Source: Trichoplusia ni | Taxonomy: Eukaryota; Arthropoda; Insecta; Lepidoptera; Noctuidae | Direction of reading: 5' to 3' | DNA length: 64,000 nucleotides | NCBI RefSeq assembly: GCF_003590095.1 | Contig: NC_039478.1 | Location: 6,448,001 to 6,512,000, forward strand | Part shown: positions 34,100-46,995 of the stretch, in pieces | How positions within the stretch are numbered: position 1 is the first letter of the stretch | How the letters are laid out: every line of letters begins with the position of its first letter | Program-made: the position numbers and the translations under genes | The notes under the pieces: generated by a model | Databases searched by the model: none | Told to the model about the DNA's origin: nothing | Seen by the model: only the letters and a program-made list of their open reading frames with translations

Positions 34100-34180
34100 C
34101 CCCAAACAGAGTGTCGTGGAAGGATATGGGGAAGGCCTTTGCCCAACAGTGCGACACAGTGGGTTAGATAAAAAAGAAAA
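34100..34180 (+). mobile_element. LINE 3' terminal fragment
   Basis: GTGGAAGGATATGGGGAAGG and CCTTTGCCCAACAGTGCGAC run on to ACAGTGGGTTAGATAAAAAA. The stretch 'GAGGCCTTTGCCCAGCAGTGGGACA' with a following 'GGCTA..ATAAA' is the familiar end of a lepidopteran non-LTR retrotransposon. Only about 80 bases remain, oriented with the + strand. Confidence 0.6.
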
Positions 34181-37100
34181 TTAGGCTTGGGTTCTTTGTA
34201 GACTGGGAAGTCTCCTAATGATAGTTAGCTATAGACTCTAAGGATGAATCTCTTAAATATAATACCTGTTAAACTCTATGAGTGTGTAAGGCGTGCATAA
34301 AAGGCCTAATTTTGGGGCTCTAAAATATGTCATGTTCTCCGCGTAATCTCAATCAGTAAATAAACTTTAAGTATCTGATAATGTGTCTAAATGTCTCATT
34401 TAGGGAAGAATGTCTCCAAAATGATAATACATCTGCCCATAAAATTGAATAGCATCATTAGTTAAATAGCAGATGGAGTTCAAAGTTGACTAGTGTTAAA
34501 TAAACTGATCATTAATGAACGAATCAATTAGCGCCCTCGTGTGTCGATGATATAATCGAGGACTCGATAAGATAAACCACTTATGGTAACACGGCCATCT
34601 GTTACCAATGATCCCATAGCCTGTATTAATGCGACTGTATTTTTTGTTTCAAAGCATATTGAATTACTAACGATGTCATGGATTCCACACAACACTGAAA
34701 TTCAAGCTCTAGTGCCATTTATCCAAGGTACAAAATAGAGTGCAACAGTAAAGGTGATACTTTATCAGAAGTGTAACAGACAAGTTTGCTAACGACTTAC
34801 AAACAAAAAGTTTGTTTTTCTAACACTGCAAAAAAGGTCGTAGATAATAAAAGCCATGATGACAATGGTTTGCAATTTGAAGTGGGACACTCATGTTACA
34901 ATAAGCCCCCCTGAATAAAATTACATTTTTTGCTAACACTCAAAATAAACATAAAGTTTTGAACAAACATATTGCAGTGGAACTGGTATTCCTCAAATGG
35001 ACAACTATTAAAATAAGGCCACCGGAGAATCAACAAATACAGTGCAAATTTGTTCAAACTTATTTTTTTGGGTTATGATTTTTACATGACATAAGCAAAG
35101 AGCCTAAATCTTGTGTTAATTCAACTTCAACTTGAACTTGAATAAAATTGAAGTGCTTGCTTATAGCAAATTATTTTAAGGAAGAATAATATATAAATTA
35201 ATAATATATATAATAATAATAATATATATAATAATAGTAAAAACTCCACCAAGAAAACGGAGCTATTTTGTAGACCTACTCAATAACTTAGCTTGCGACA
35301 TTCTACAGCTACCTTCAACGAAAGTAAATCTTATTTTTCCAACGAATAAAATAAAGCAGGAAATACTGTGATCACCTGAAGCTTTTCTTGTAAAACAGAC
35401 TATATTGTTACATTTTTCTTAGAGAATCCATTTCTCTTTTCCTTTTAATGTCATCGTAGAATAAATAATAAGTCTTATCTCTGTATCTTTTATCGCAAAA
35501 TCCATTTTTGCCTTTGTATCCTTTTCTTTACTTTCATTTGTCTTGACGCCATTCATAACTTTTCCTTTCGTGACAACTTTACCTTCCATTTCTTTTAATT
35601 TTCGAAAGATTTCTCTTCGGACAATTTATCATTTCTGACTTTGGCTTTCCGACGGTAGCTGGCTAGTTAACTTAATACTTATTCCAAAATTTTGCGTCTG
35701 CATTTTGCGTTGGATGTACAAATACTCTTATTGTAAATGCACTATTTTGTATGCGATACAATTTTACTTTAGATCGATTAACGATGGTTATAAAATTAAA
35801 CTGTCCGGAATTTCGCTTCGCCCCTAACTTCTATGCGGCACGTCGACAATATTTTATCGGTCTATAAAAATGTCGGCCTCGTTCATTTCGGACACAGTTC
35901 TTTTATTATGTACAGGAAACTTATTGCCATTTTTATTGCTAAACACTCACGTCGTTTGTTAGTTTACGATGAGGGATCATCGTGGCGAGCTTATGCTGTG
36001 AAGCTATGCTTTACTATGGAACAAGTTTTAAGAATAGTGAGTAAGGTCAAGATCTGCTCCAAATACAGAAGCTTTTTTTAAAGAATTGCTACGTGATAAA
36101 TAGAGGTAATAAATGCGTATCATACAATCGAACAATTTCAAGGCAATAAAAAGTTTTGACTTCCCAAGTAAATCAAATAATTTGAAACATTGGGCCTGAA
36201 TGGAATATTCTAACACAAAACAGGAATAACGAGACCTACTTGAAAGGGTCATTCAATTTGAAATATTTGATAAAAACTTTAGATAAAGCTGCTAACACAA
36301 ATTAACACCTTAAAAATGTTATCGCGACACTTCAATCGGGTCATTGAACTAACCCTTCAAATTCTGCATATTTTCACATCCCAAAAACGCTAACACATAC
36401 TGGAGTTAGAGCGGAGGAAATTGACCATTCTGTCCATGACTTAAGGTTCATAATTGTTTGAAGATTTTTTTTTTGTTTCTAAATTCTCTTGATTGTTGAT
36501 TACTTGCCACCCTTGGGTCTTTCACAATGTCTTTACGGCTGGTTGCTTCGATTATGGTAATTTTTGTAATAACTTCTCGAATTAACAAATGTGCCCTTCT
36601 CGGACAATAGAGTTGCAACTTTGGCCGTTGACGGTTTGCAATTGACTTTTCGCCGAATTACAAACCCGTAGGGCGTGATATATTGTCAGATCTGATAAAA
36701 CAAATACATAATAAAAACGAAACAATAGACCAAAAATATAACAAGTTTTTTGATTGCATGTTTGATTAACATTCATTCAAGCACGATACATTTGTGTATT
36801 TATTTGTAGTTTTTTTTCTGTGTGTTAGAGATTTTCAAGTTCATAAAAATATTCTTTTAAACATTTAGATACACTAATAAATAGCTTAGTCGTGAAACTT
36901 TAAAAAAGGAGGCTAATTACTAAAAAAATCCGTTAATCTACCCTTTACAATCAATTGGCGAATTTATTTTAAAAATCAAGGGTTGACAAAGAGTACTTCT
37001 AGTTCAAATGCAGCTACAGAATAGCACTAGGGATTCAAAGTTTAAATTGATTCTCCATTCAATAGTACCAAAGTACCGCAGTGTTAAAATGAGTGGATCG

Positions 37101-37265
37101 AAATAACGCATTTGAATACCACATTACCATTGCAAATATTTTTTTTCCGCGTTTTGCATATCATCTCAATAGTTTTTTTTTGTAAATTTACACTAAAACC
37201 CGTGTAATCCGGGTTTAAACTTATTATAATGCGACGAAGCTTATTGTTCGGAATTTCGGGATAGG
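34181..37265. other. AT-rich intronic stretch
   Basis: No supported gene. An 82-codon frame at 35833-36081 starts with ATG and crosses an AATA|GTGAGT donor-like site at 36037, but in phase 0 and without domains. A/T-only low-complexity repeats are listed separately. Confidence 0.5.
35184..35240. repeat. AT-rich microsatellite (AAT/AT runs)
   Basis: Interleaved AAT and AT repeats such as AATAATATATATAATAATAA. It is low complexity and has no coding content. Confidence 0.8.
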
Positions 37266-37323
37266 ATGGTTTGGGGGACAACCCTAATTCTAATTCTTAT
37301 TGTGACTGAAGGGCTCTCGAGAG
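37266..37323 (+). CDS. Candidate first coding exon with signal-peptide-like start (low confidence)
   Basis: The ATG at 37266 opens MVWGTTLILILIVTEGLSR plus 1 nt, then GAG|GTAAGG (GT at 37324). The hydrophobic run TTLILILIV resembles the core of a signal peptide, so this might begin a secreted protein of a gene nested in the intron. The exit phase (1 nt) differs from that of the main gene. I see no TATA box or partner exon. Confidence 0.15.
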
Positions 37324-38330
37324 GTAAGGACGGTGGTCAATGTAACGTTATACCGCTACAAATTTAGAAGTTACAAAAATGAATGCAGTTTATAATTTAT
37401 TATTATAAGATCTGTTCTTGCCTAAATTACATGTAACTTCGTAGAAGCCAATATGTATTTTTGCCAAATTGATTTAGCCAGACTAGATCGCTCGAAGTGT
37501 CGGGGATATCCTATTATTTTAATATCCAAAAATTAAATAAAAAATGGTAAATTAATAGAAATATAAATTAATGTTTACACTACACCTTCTTCGGTAATTA
37601 ATCATCTTCTTAATAGAAATCTTAAAGCAGAACATAATTTTGGAGTTCATATAACGCAATCTAACAACGTCTCAAATGGAGCGCTGAAGTTCCTCATAAT
37701 CCAAAAATTAGAACTTCCTCATGCATGCAAGTACTTAAAGTGGAACATTTCACCGAATTCATTTCAAGAAATTCAGTTTGGCGGAGCAATTTCGTGTGAC
37801 CTGCATTTGGGAATCGAATCAAACCGCTGCCCATTCCCTCCAGAAAAACGAAAAGTTTCAATCGCTTTGCCGTTACCAAGAAATCTATTAATATTTTTTA
37901 TATATTTCGTATTGAAACTTCTCAATGAAGACAATTGATAAAAAATGTTAGGTTGGAAAACCGTGATACCAGAAAATAGATAACTGTAGATGGCAAAAAG
38001 TACAGATTTTTTACAATTTATTTATTTAACTAAATGTTCGATATTTGAAAATCACAGATCCAGTAGTATTTTACTCCAGAAAAAATAGAGTTGTTTCAAT
38101 TGAATTGACATCTTCGACCGGTATATTGGACTACGATATTAGCGCCATTTCTTGTGGTGGTGCGAGTTGGAACTACGACATCTAACAACGCTGGGAAAAC
38201 TGTATCGCTACTTCACCTTGGTTTGGTTCAATAGTATCATAGGGTCAAATCGATAACCGAATCAAAAATCTTTACGCTCCAAAAAAAAAATTAAATCAAT
38301 TAGAGTATGGATTAATTCCTATAAAAGTAG
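37324..38330. other. AT-rich intronic stretch
   Basis: Nothing recognisable. A 61-codon minus-strand frame (37879-37694) is unremarkable. Confidence 0.5.
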
Positions 38331-38364
38331 CTAACCCGGCAAACGTTCTTTTCCCCTATAAATT
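38331..38364. repeat. Short fragment of a CCCGGCAAACGTT repeat
   Basis: TAACCCGGCAAACGTTCTTT followed by TCCCCTATAAATT matches the recurrent lepidopteran motif CCCGGCAAACGTTGTTTTGCCATATAAAT. Only about 35 bases are preserved. Confidence 0.4.
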
Positions 38365-38769
38365 ATTTCCAGGGAAGTTTTGGTGTTGAAAAAAAAAGGC
38401 CAAAAAGTTAGGAGCATTTAAATTTATTAAAAATCGACTAAAACTTTGGATGTGTATGGTAATGGTTACTAACACTATCACACGTTAAATAGATTATAGA
38501 AATTGATTATGAAGATTAAAATCAACCACCATTAATCTTTTAAAGAAGCTTTTTATTTACTGTCGTTAAAATTGTAATTACTAGTCGAGTAACAGAAAGA
38601 CCCGCATAATTGAAACTATTTAATAAATATCGAGTATTTGATAGACTCGCTTTCATTTCGGTCCGAATACAAGAAACGAACATACATCTCAAAATGATTT
38701 GAATCTTGTTCACCGATCAAAGGAGTTAATGCCTTTGATTTCTTAACCAGCTGACCATAAATCATTCAA

Positions 38770-39159
38770 AAACCGGACAAGTGCGAGTCTGGTTCATGAA
38801 TGAAAGGTTCAGTATAATTATTTACAAAACTGCAGAAAAACCTTTAAATATTTTTTTAAATTTTGAAATTAAAAATATTTCTTTAAATATTTAAATGATG
38901 CAACCAACCGGAGGAGTGGGGTCGCGAGTCGCCGCAATTAATAAAAGTGAGCAGATATCAATGTCAGTTTAACTATTTATTTGATTCTATTTTTATAATT
39001 TTATCTTGTTTGCGTGATAAATATATAATCTACGATAATTTCAATTATCCAACTCTCACGGTTATTTTGATGTAGCCTAATGATAGACGGACAGACAGAG
39101 TAGAGACGTAGGAGGACGAGGATCCTATTTTACCATTTGAGTGCGGAACCCCAAAAACG
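38770..39159 (+). repeat. Lepidopteran ACCGGACAAGTGCGAGTC repeat, most complete copy
   Basis: The head is AAACCGGACAAGTGCGAGTC (38770-38789), followed by a GGTTC segment. Near the end come TGATAGACGGACAGACAGAG (39082-39101) and TTTGAGTGCGGAACCCCAAA. The order of head, GACGGACAGACAG run and GCGGAACCCC tail is that of a very common lepidopteran repeat. Partial copies lie at 8096-8330 and (reverse) 48338-48550. The central part is AT-rich and diverged. Confidence 0.65.
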
Positions 39160-40377
39160 AATAAATATCTCGAGGCCAACCACGTATAAGATCCGTATTC
39201 ATCTCCTCGAAGTCAGATCAGACAAAGGCTTTAAAAGAACCATTGTTGGAGCGTGTCTGGTTTAATACCTTCCATTTTCACCTCTCTTTGTGGCTAAGGA
39301 ATGTCTTTCAAAAGTTTTAGTTGCGATGGACTAGATAGAGGTATAGGGGTATAGGTAATTGCTCCTATGATTGTTAGGGCCTGTCTTCAACACTTTTTGG
39401 TTATATTAGATCTTTGTGGATGTGCATTGGGTCCTTCAGTTATTTATTACAGTTAAAATACAATTTCGTACTATATTTTATGGGTTTTAAGCTTAAATTG
39501 CTAAAGAAAATACTGAATATAACGCCCGTATTGTGAGCAAAGAAACTCTGGAAAATAATTTCATTGTAAGAAATAGTATTTTTTTGCACTCAAGACAAAA
39601 AAAAGATTTTAAGCAAAACTGCTTTTGATTCTAGCGAACGATATTGTATATTTTATTAGTATTTGTTATTGATGGAAAAAAAGCTATGAGTAAAAGAAAA
39701 ATAAATGACTGACTGTATTGACTCCGTGATTTGCAAAATACAAAACCTCTTTAGTAAACAGAAAAAAAGTACTAATAATGTTATGTATATTAAAAATGCC
39801 AAACTCATGCTTCTTTCATAGCCTTCTTGTTATACTTTTTGGACCTTTTGTCCAATCTCAATCATATTACGATCGAGCTTAAAAAGCTAAGTCATTTACC
39901 TCTGGTTTTTCACTTATCCTCGTGTAAAACAGCCAGTCATATTGAAACATGTTTTTACGTAATAGCAACGTTAAAAATGTGTATGTGTGTTTTCAATGTT
40001 TTGACAACCTAATTGACTTGAGCCGTGTTGTGGTCTGATTGCGATTCGGATAAACAGTGTAAATCTTATGGTTAACACATGTTTCTGAAGTAAGTGTTGT
40101 GCATGTGATAATTTGGACCTTATTGAACTATAAAAATAAACAAAACTTACGAAGTCCTACATTACACTGCATATTAGAGGAATTACGAATTTTGTGTACA
40201 AGGTCTTTATGGTAGTGAGGTTCTAACGTCAACAATTAAATATCGAAGAGATTTTGAATTTAGAAACCCCTAATCCACGCAAATTAACACGATTTGATGC
40301 CATTTATTTTTCGATGTTCCTTTGTTTAATTATTGCTCAGCCATATAATAATCGTCTTCTTTCAGGAATAATCTATA
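39160..40377. other. AT-rich intronic stretch
   Basis: No gene. It ends in an acceptor-like CGTCTTCTTTCAG (AG at about 40364-40365) interrupted a few bases later by the Helitron at 40378. Confidence 0.5.
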
Positions 40378-40609
40378 TCTATACTAATATATAAAGCTGA
40401 AGAGTTTGTTTGTTTGTTTGAACGCGCTAATCTCAAGAACTACTGGTCCAAATTAAAAAAATCTTTTTGTGTTGAATAGACCATTCATCGAGGAAGGCTT
40501 AAGGCTATAAACCATCACGCTGCTACTAATAGGAACGAAGATACAATGGAAAATGTGAAAAAAACTTATATCTTCTACCCATGGGGACGAAGTCGCGGGC
40601 AACAGCTAG
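40378..40609 (+). mobile_element. Non-autonomous Helitron (Lep1-like), copy 3
   Basis: It starts TCTATACTAATATATAAAGC and ends GGGCAACAGCTAG, flanked by A on the left and T on the right, the expected A|T target. It is 232 bp and opposite in orientation to copies 1 and 2. The sequence is very close to copy 1, including GTTGAATAGACCATTCATCG, so the insertions are probably recent relative to the decayed repeats here. Confidence 0.85.
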
Positions 40610-43600
40610 TAAGAGATATATCTACACCACTAGACTCCTATCTAAGCCATTTCCAGAGAAACTGTCTCGTCGATCCTTGCTCTTGAAATTCTTAAGAAAA
40701 AGACACCAAAATTAGGTCAATATACGTACACAAATTTAGTCACCGACATCTCAACGATTACCAAAAGATTAATGTACTACATCAATATTCAAACCACAAC
40801 GGTATTGTTGAGAAATGAATCTGAAGGAAAGAATGGGGTTGAATGGGACTCAGGTCACCGACCTACCTGAGACGTAAGGGCGGTTTCGACACGTCGTTGT
40901 TTTGCTCTTTGTCCCCTTTATAAGCTTTGTTACACACTTGTAACCCGTTCCACCTTGCTTTGTGAACTAGATTTTATTACGTACAGGGTGGTTTTCTTAG
41001 GACTGTTCGGAAAGTCGGTATTATTTTTCTTGTGATTGAAAATTATTGGCTTTTTTATTTCCTGGTATTTCTTTAAGTTAATAACAAAACTGAGAAATCA
41101 GTACCTTTTTTCATTTTGATTTCGAGAAACTTCTTCTTGAGAGCACTTGAGAGCTGAAACTCATAAGAATATTTTTATAATTTGAGTATTCTTCTAGAAT
41201 TTTTTACATTCTTCTGATTATTATTAAGAAATAAATATTGAACCGATTTTTCTTAGTTTTGTTTCGCAAAATACGGACGATGTTTGGCCACTCTACCTTA
41301 CCTACTTAATTTTGAAATTGACAACATTTGTCGTTTTTTTTTGCTATACCAATTAAGATACTAAAAAACAAACTAACCACAAGTTGGCCATCTAATATGA
41401 AAACCTAAATAAACAAACTACTCAAATATTTAGATACAACTTTAACATTAAACGGTCAAACTAAGTCACGTCGCTTAGTATTTTATTCACGACCCATTTC
41501 TATTTCTCCTATCCACGCTAACATTAATTATTTAAGCTAGAATTAAGCCAGCTAATATCCATTAGATAGCATAATTAAATAACACTGCTTGAATACACTT
41601 TGATTTTCTAAATGGGTAAAATCCGTAGAATGTCAAGCTGTGTTTGCTCTCATTGGATAAAGCGATCCAATATTTCTGAGTTCCCTAGTACGGTCATCGA
41701 TATTGGTTTTATATTCTTTTTAGTTGGACCTGTTTTATCATGCGAAAAACGACCTTGCTTCTTATTAGTTTGTTTAATTTAACAGAGAAATACAAACGAA
41801 AATTACAAAAGCTCAGTTGGATTTAAAACAACATCCTGTATACACATGAGCATAGTGTTCTACACTAAATGGAGAATTCGTCTAATCTCTAGAATAATAA
41901 AGAGTTAACTGTGTGAATAACAGCATCCTTTTGTACCCCATTGTGGATTGTGAGAATATTTTCTTGATGCCACTGGGTCACCTTATATTATAAAAAGCTA
42001 TTGTTGTATGTATTGTCCAAAACGTATTAAGTAGTCAAATAGCCACCCCTTTTTATTAGACGAGTATGAATTGCATCGTAAAAGGTAAACGGTCAGTTTC
42101 TCTCTGTATATTTATTCTTTTGTCCCTAATCGTATGCGTAAAGTCGTAAACTTTCTCAATCCCTATGCAAAGTATCGAACAATTCTGCATTTTACTCGGC
42201 TAGCCTCCTTTTAGCCTTTTTGCTAGGAATAAACTTTCAGAAAAGTTTAATGTCACGGTTGACATGCGACTGAAGTTAAATAAATTAAAAACTTCTTTGT
42301 TGATCCGTTTAAAGACTGTGGTTTTTATTCAGAAGAAATTTACAAGACATTTCTGTAATAACCAGATTTAATACTTCAAAGTCCTTGAATTTTTTGAGGG
42401 CAAAATCGTCCTCTAGAGACTCTTTAGCTGGTATTACAAATTAAACGTAGCTTTTGGGTATCATTGAAGTTCTTTATACAAAACAATTTTCTGAACTGAA
42501 AGCTTTAGCTAAATGAGATTAGTTTTAATCAACGTCAGTAGATAACACTAAGTGCTTCCACAAAGCCCCTAGGTAACTGAGTCCTCTAAGTTAGGCACTT
42601 AGGAATTTCTCGAACTGTTGTGTACCTGAAATCTAGGTGCAAAGTTTAATCTAAGAAGACAATGATAAATGAATAAGCAACGGCTGTAAATTCAATCTAC
42701 CTACATCGAATCCACACAAATATTACAGACATATGCATAGCTATTGTGAGCAAAAAGACCGTTTAGACATGGTACCAACACTTATTGAGCAATAAAGATT
42801 TGTCCATCATTTATTGCCTTCGGGTATGACAAAGATCTCCACAGCGGTTTCGGAACGTTTCCTTCCAATAAGCTGTAGTTATCAAATCATGTGGCCTACT
42901 TCACCTCTAGTATTTGACCGAAAATCAAACATTAGCCATGCAATCCGTCCATAGTCCCAGCCCAAGTATTACCAATATTACTTGCGGCCACTATCAAATC
43001 CCATTTGCTTTCTCCCGTATCGTCCATTGCGCATTTCTTAAGTGTATAATTACTGCGTTTATTGGCTCATTCCATTCTGTGGAAGGCGTGTACCAAATTG
43101 CTGTTTAGCTTCAGGGCAACTTAGGGCTTACGCCAAATTACTGCCTACTTACGTGACTTCGTAAATTGGTTTTAGAAAGTTCGATGCAAGAGTTTATCTT
43201 GTGATTTATTGTTATTAACTTTGTTGGTTGGCTCTGCGGTATGTCGAACTGTAAACTTGCGTTTTCGAATCATACCACCCACCCGTAGTAATATAATCAA
43301 GATAAGTGCCCTAATATCTCAAGAATTGACGGGCGTAAATGATGTATTGCCGCTTCTAATAATGATAATCAAACAACTATTTCTAATAGGTCAAATTATT
43401 AAAATCACACGCTTGATAATATATTCTACTTCTAATACTTGCATAAAACCTGTAATTCGTTTCCAAATATGAAATGGCAGGAATATGTAAATTGACATTG
43501 TGCAGGTCAAACTCGACCGCGCTCTCATCGGAATGGGTCACTGAAACGAGATTTTGGAACTAGTTACTAAGAAAACAATTGAAGATCGGATGTTGGTAGG

Positions 43601-44181
43601 ATGACCTCTTGCAAAAACCGGCCGCGCAACTTGATGCATACCTTGATACTGTATGAATAATTTCATATGATAATTGTCATAGTGGCGGCTGCATTAGAAA
43701 CTCAAAGGACTGGGAACACTGCCGTGACTTTGCATACAGCTTAATCACAAATTGATGGCTGCAATACGAAATTGTAGGTACAAAGCTGAAGAAATACCGA
43801 TTCGATTTCTTTCTTTCTATTGGCAGCACAGTTGTCATCTCAATTAAAATTGTATTTTCGCTTGTTTCATAGCTTGGACCGTTTCTTCAAAGGATATTGG
43901 ATTTTTATCGTGTTGGAAATAATGTGAATTCTTGGAGGCGTCCGGAGCGCTCTGAGCTATCTATTTATTTGTGCAGACATCTTTTATACCCTTATTTGAT
44001 TCTAATAAAACGCAGCACTTAACGATAGTTTCGCAATAACGCTTTATACACGGACAGAAATGGAAATGTAGTAAAATTTGCCACATTCATCGTAATTTGG
44101 TATTATAGTGTTTCAATGACCTCACTGGAGTCAATGAATTAACCACGCAGAAACTAGAGCGATTCATCTAAATGTAATTTG
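40610..44181. other. AT-rich intronic stretch
   Basis: No supported gene. An 87-codon frame at 43209-43472 and a 64-codon frame at 42914-43108 show no domains. The stretch 43500-43620 is slightly GC-richer but unrecognised. Confidence 0.5.
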
Positions 44182-44203
44182 CCTCGTCTTTTTCCAGGTA
44201 AGT
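44182..44203 (+). promoter_or_regulatory. Recursive (ratchet) splice site
   Basis: CCTCGTCTTTTTCCAG|GTAAGT places a 3' splice site with a 13-of-14 pyrimidine tract directly against a perfect donor, with no exon between (junction 44197/44198). This is the consensus known from very long insect introns that are removed stepwise. A CTAAA branch-point-like sequence lies about 30 nt upstream. It is on the same strand as the main gene and inside what would be its intron. Confidence 0.55.
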
Positions 44204-44983
44204 TGCTGTTTTGCGGTTCTGATGTCGGGGTTACGGTAAGCGTAAAAATTTGACTTCCCATTGGCCTCTTACGGTACAGCCATAAAGTAACAAATATGAG
44301 AATGTCAAGAGGACCCTAACGGTACACAAACGGTTGCCGACATCCGAATGGGTATTTGAAAACGATTGAAGTTCCATGGTGAGTTAATTATGGGTTGGGC
44401 TAGACCGTGACCCTTTGAAATGGACCTTTTGTAAGGGAACTCTAAATGGCTATTTAAGAAACAGTAAGGTCAATGACTCTTCTTAATGACAGGTAAAGAG
44501 TATGGAAACTTATTCACAGGAATATTTTGTGTCGCGGGAAGTAAGTACCGTCATATTTTATAATCTGCGCGCATATTGTTTTTCATTTTAACTCCGCGAT
44601 AATTTAAGATGAGTTTCAATTTAAATTAAATTCTTATCTGATCAAATTTATTTGCTTAGCGAAGCTCAGCTAAAAAATCCTTCGACAAAATTTTAATTTA
44701 AAACTCAGCGATTCTTGATGACGTGAACACTACCTACAAATATAAAAACTGAGGCACACAAAAACATCCACAGCCTTGAGCCTTTCCAATTGTAGAACTC
44801 CTTACATTTCTAAACAATAAAATATATTATCATTTATCAGCTGTCATTGTTTTGATCTTCAATAATGCTCGTCACGTTTGATTTTATCTTTAGATATAAA
44901 TGGATCATGCTTGTCTAAGATGCTTTCCGGTGGTGGCCCATAGGGCTCGCACCACGGACACGCGCGCCTTTGAATGTCTGATG

Positions 44984-45000
44984 ATGTCTGACTCAGACAT
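44984..45000. promoter_or_regulatory. 17-bp palindrome with AP-1 site
   Basis: ATGTCTGACTCAGACAT is a perfect 8+1+8 palindrome with TGACTCA (AP-1 consensus) at 44989-44995. It follows a direct half-copy (AATGTCTGAT) and a GC-rich CpG patch (GGACACGCGCGCC). Possible enhancer element of the intron; binding is not shown. Confidence 0.45.
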
Positions 45001-46660
45001 GCGTACGCGCATCGCATCACTCTACTACTACTTCGCCAATAGAATTGTATGCATTAGTGGAATCGGTGACAAATAATTTTGTGAAAGACTAGTGTTGATT
45101 CGAATTTCCTCTTTCGCCAATTTTAGGAGCTTACTTCTACGTAATGTTTTAAGTCAATAATTAAATTTAGACTAAGTTCATATATTTTTAACACTAATAA
45201 AGCTTCTTTTAGAAGTAACTGTGGATTGAAATGCTTATAAGTGCTCTAACATTAAAACTGCATCTATCCTCTAGCTGTTTAAGCAACAAACTCCCAAGTA
45301 CAGTTTCACAAAAAGTCACCAAGGTTCGAAGGCGTATGAAGTCATATTGTTACTAACACAGTAACCCCGTTCTGCTTATCATAGATACTTCATCGTGTCC
45401 AATTGTAGGTAATCTCTCCATCTCTCTTCTGCTTTAGGAACCCGAGATCCGTGTATAGACAAACGACTGTCGTAACAAGGCTTACGCGGTCTTGTGTCGA
45501 ACTGGTAATAAGAGTATCAGAGAAAAAGCTTGCAACAAAAAGTACATCTATTTTAAAATACAGGAAAAGAAACCCAGACTGAATGTAGAGCAAATATTGA
45601 AATTAATAGAGGTAAAATAAAAAGGTATGACTTTTTTGGAATTTGGCGAACAAATATGAGCTTTCATTGCAGGTATAGAATGTATATATACAAAGTACAA
45701 GTGTTTTTATAGGATGCCAGTTGAATACCAACTATTGCAGTAATCGTCGTTTCCAGCCTATGGGCAAAGCATCTATCTATTTGTGCAACTGTTTGATTGC
45801 TGTCATTGATAAACCGTTTTACTGCGATTCGTTGTGTGGTCCTTTTTTATTATAACTCAAGCTTAGAATAGAACACTTCTGTAATTTACAATAAAACAAT
45901 AATTTTTCGTTTTTTTACGAATCGATTAAGAATCTTACTTAGGATCGATAATGTTATACAAAATCTGTTTCGCAATTTAATTAGTATTTAAGTTGATTTT
46001 ATTATGAACTTTCGATCAGCGCGGATCATCTTTTCTCTTTATAGTGTTACTAGTCTCTAATGTAAGCTACACAGACATAGCTTGTCAGGTATCATCCAGA
46101 CATCCTATGTCATTACCACTAACCGCGCTTCGAGCAAGACCAGTAATAATTACAACGATTTCGCCATAGCCCTACAACTGCCCCAAACATATTGCTTGTA
46201 ATACATTTCTGTTCTATTCTATGAGTACTAAATGCAGTGATGTACGTCTCGTAGGTAGGTGATAGGGGACATTTGTATGCGTCGCAGAACTGAGTGAGGA
46301 GGCTTGTTGCTTTTAGCATCTATAAGACAGGTGAGCGGTGACTAACACACTGAAAAATTATGCCTTCGTGAACCAACGTTTCGAGTATAGCATGATAGTG
46401 TAAAAGCTTTCGGTGTTGGTGTATTTGTGTGAATTGGAGTAATGTTAGGTTGGTACTAAAAAGTAGTATGTAATTTATAAAATATTTATAAAGTACTGCG
46501 CTTAAAATCGTATCTACTTATGACCATCAAGATTTCTATCAGGCAAAATAAAAAAAAGTTTTATTCCAGATAAAATCAGAATTTGATAATGAATCTATTC
46601 CAAAGCAAACGAGATTTGAAACTTAAATCATCAGCGTATTCTTTTCATTTGTTTCGGTGT
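45001..46660. other. AT-rich intronic stretch upstream of the third promoter
   Basis: No exon that I can support. CATTGCAG|GTATAG near 45671 is a second, weaker acceptor-donor juxtaposition. GACAG|GTGAGC at 46331 is a good donor, but all candidate exons before it have stops. Confidence 0.45.
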
Positions 46661-46830
46661 ATGCGCACGCGTTGCATCTCCGCCGAGCCGAGCGAAGCCG
46701 AGCGCTTGATGCGACAAGCCGACACTCGTCGTGCGCCTGCACCGCGTCGCGGACCAACCAATCAGCGCCTCAGTTGCTTTACGTCACTCGTCGCGTGTGG
46801 TGGTGTCGGTGCTCGTGATGTGACCGTACG
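46661..46830 (+). promoter_or_regulatory. CpG-rich promoter block with CCAAT box and CRE
   Basis: This is the strongest CpG concentration in the window, with GCCGAGCCGAGCGAAGCCGA repeated GAGCCGAGCG units (about 46682-46706) and CACCGCGTCGCGGACC. CCAAT is at 46758-46762, an Inr-like TCAGTT at about 46770, and TTACGTCA (CRE/ATF type) at 46779-46786. There is no TATA box, as is usual for broad promoters. It lies just upstream of candidate first exon 46996-47021. Confidence 0.55.
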
Positions 46831-46995
46831 AACATCGAACTTATTTTAAAATTCAAATATTATCGAATGTTGACTCGAAAATAATGTGCATTTTGGTGAA
46901 AATGTGCTTGATTTGTATTGCGTCGCATAAGTGTTAATGGATTAAAACGCTAATACAGATTACAGTTTAAATATAATTTTGCTGGATTGTTTACT

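Noticed and set aside
46331..46336. GACAG|GTGAGC as donor of another first exon
   Set aside because: Every frame before it that begins with ATG meets a stop before the donor.
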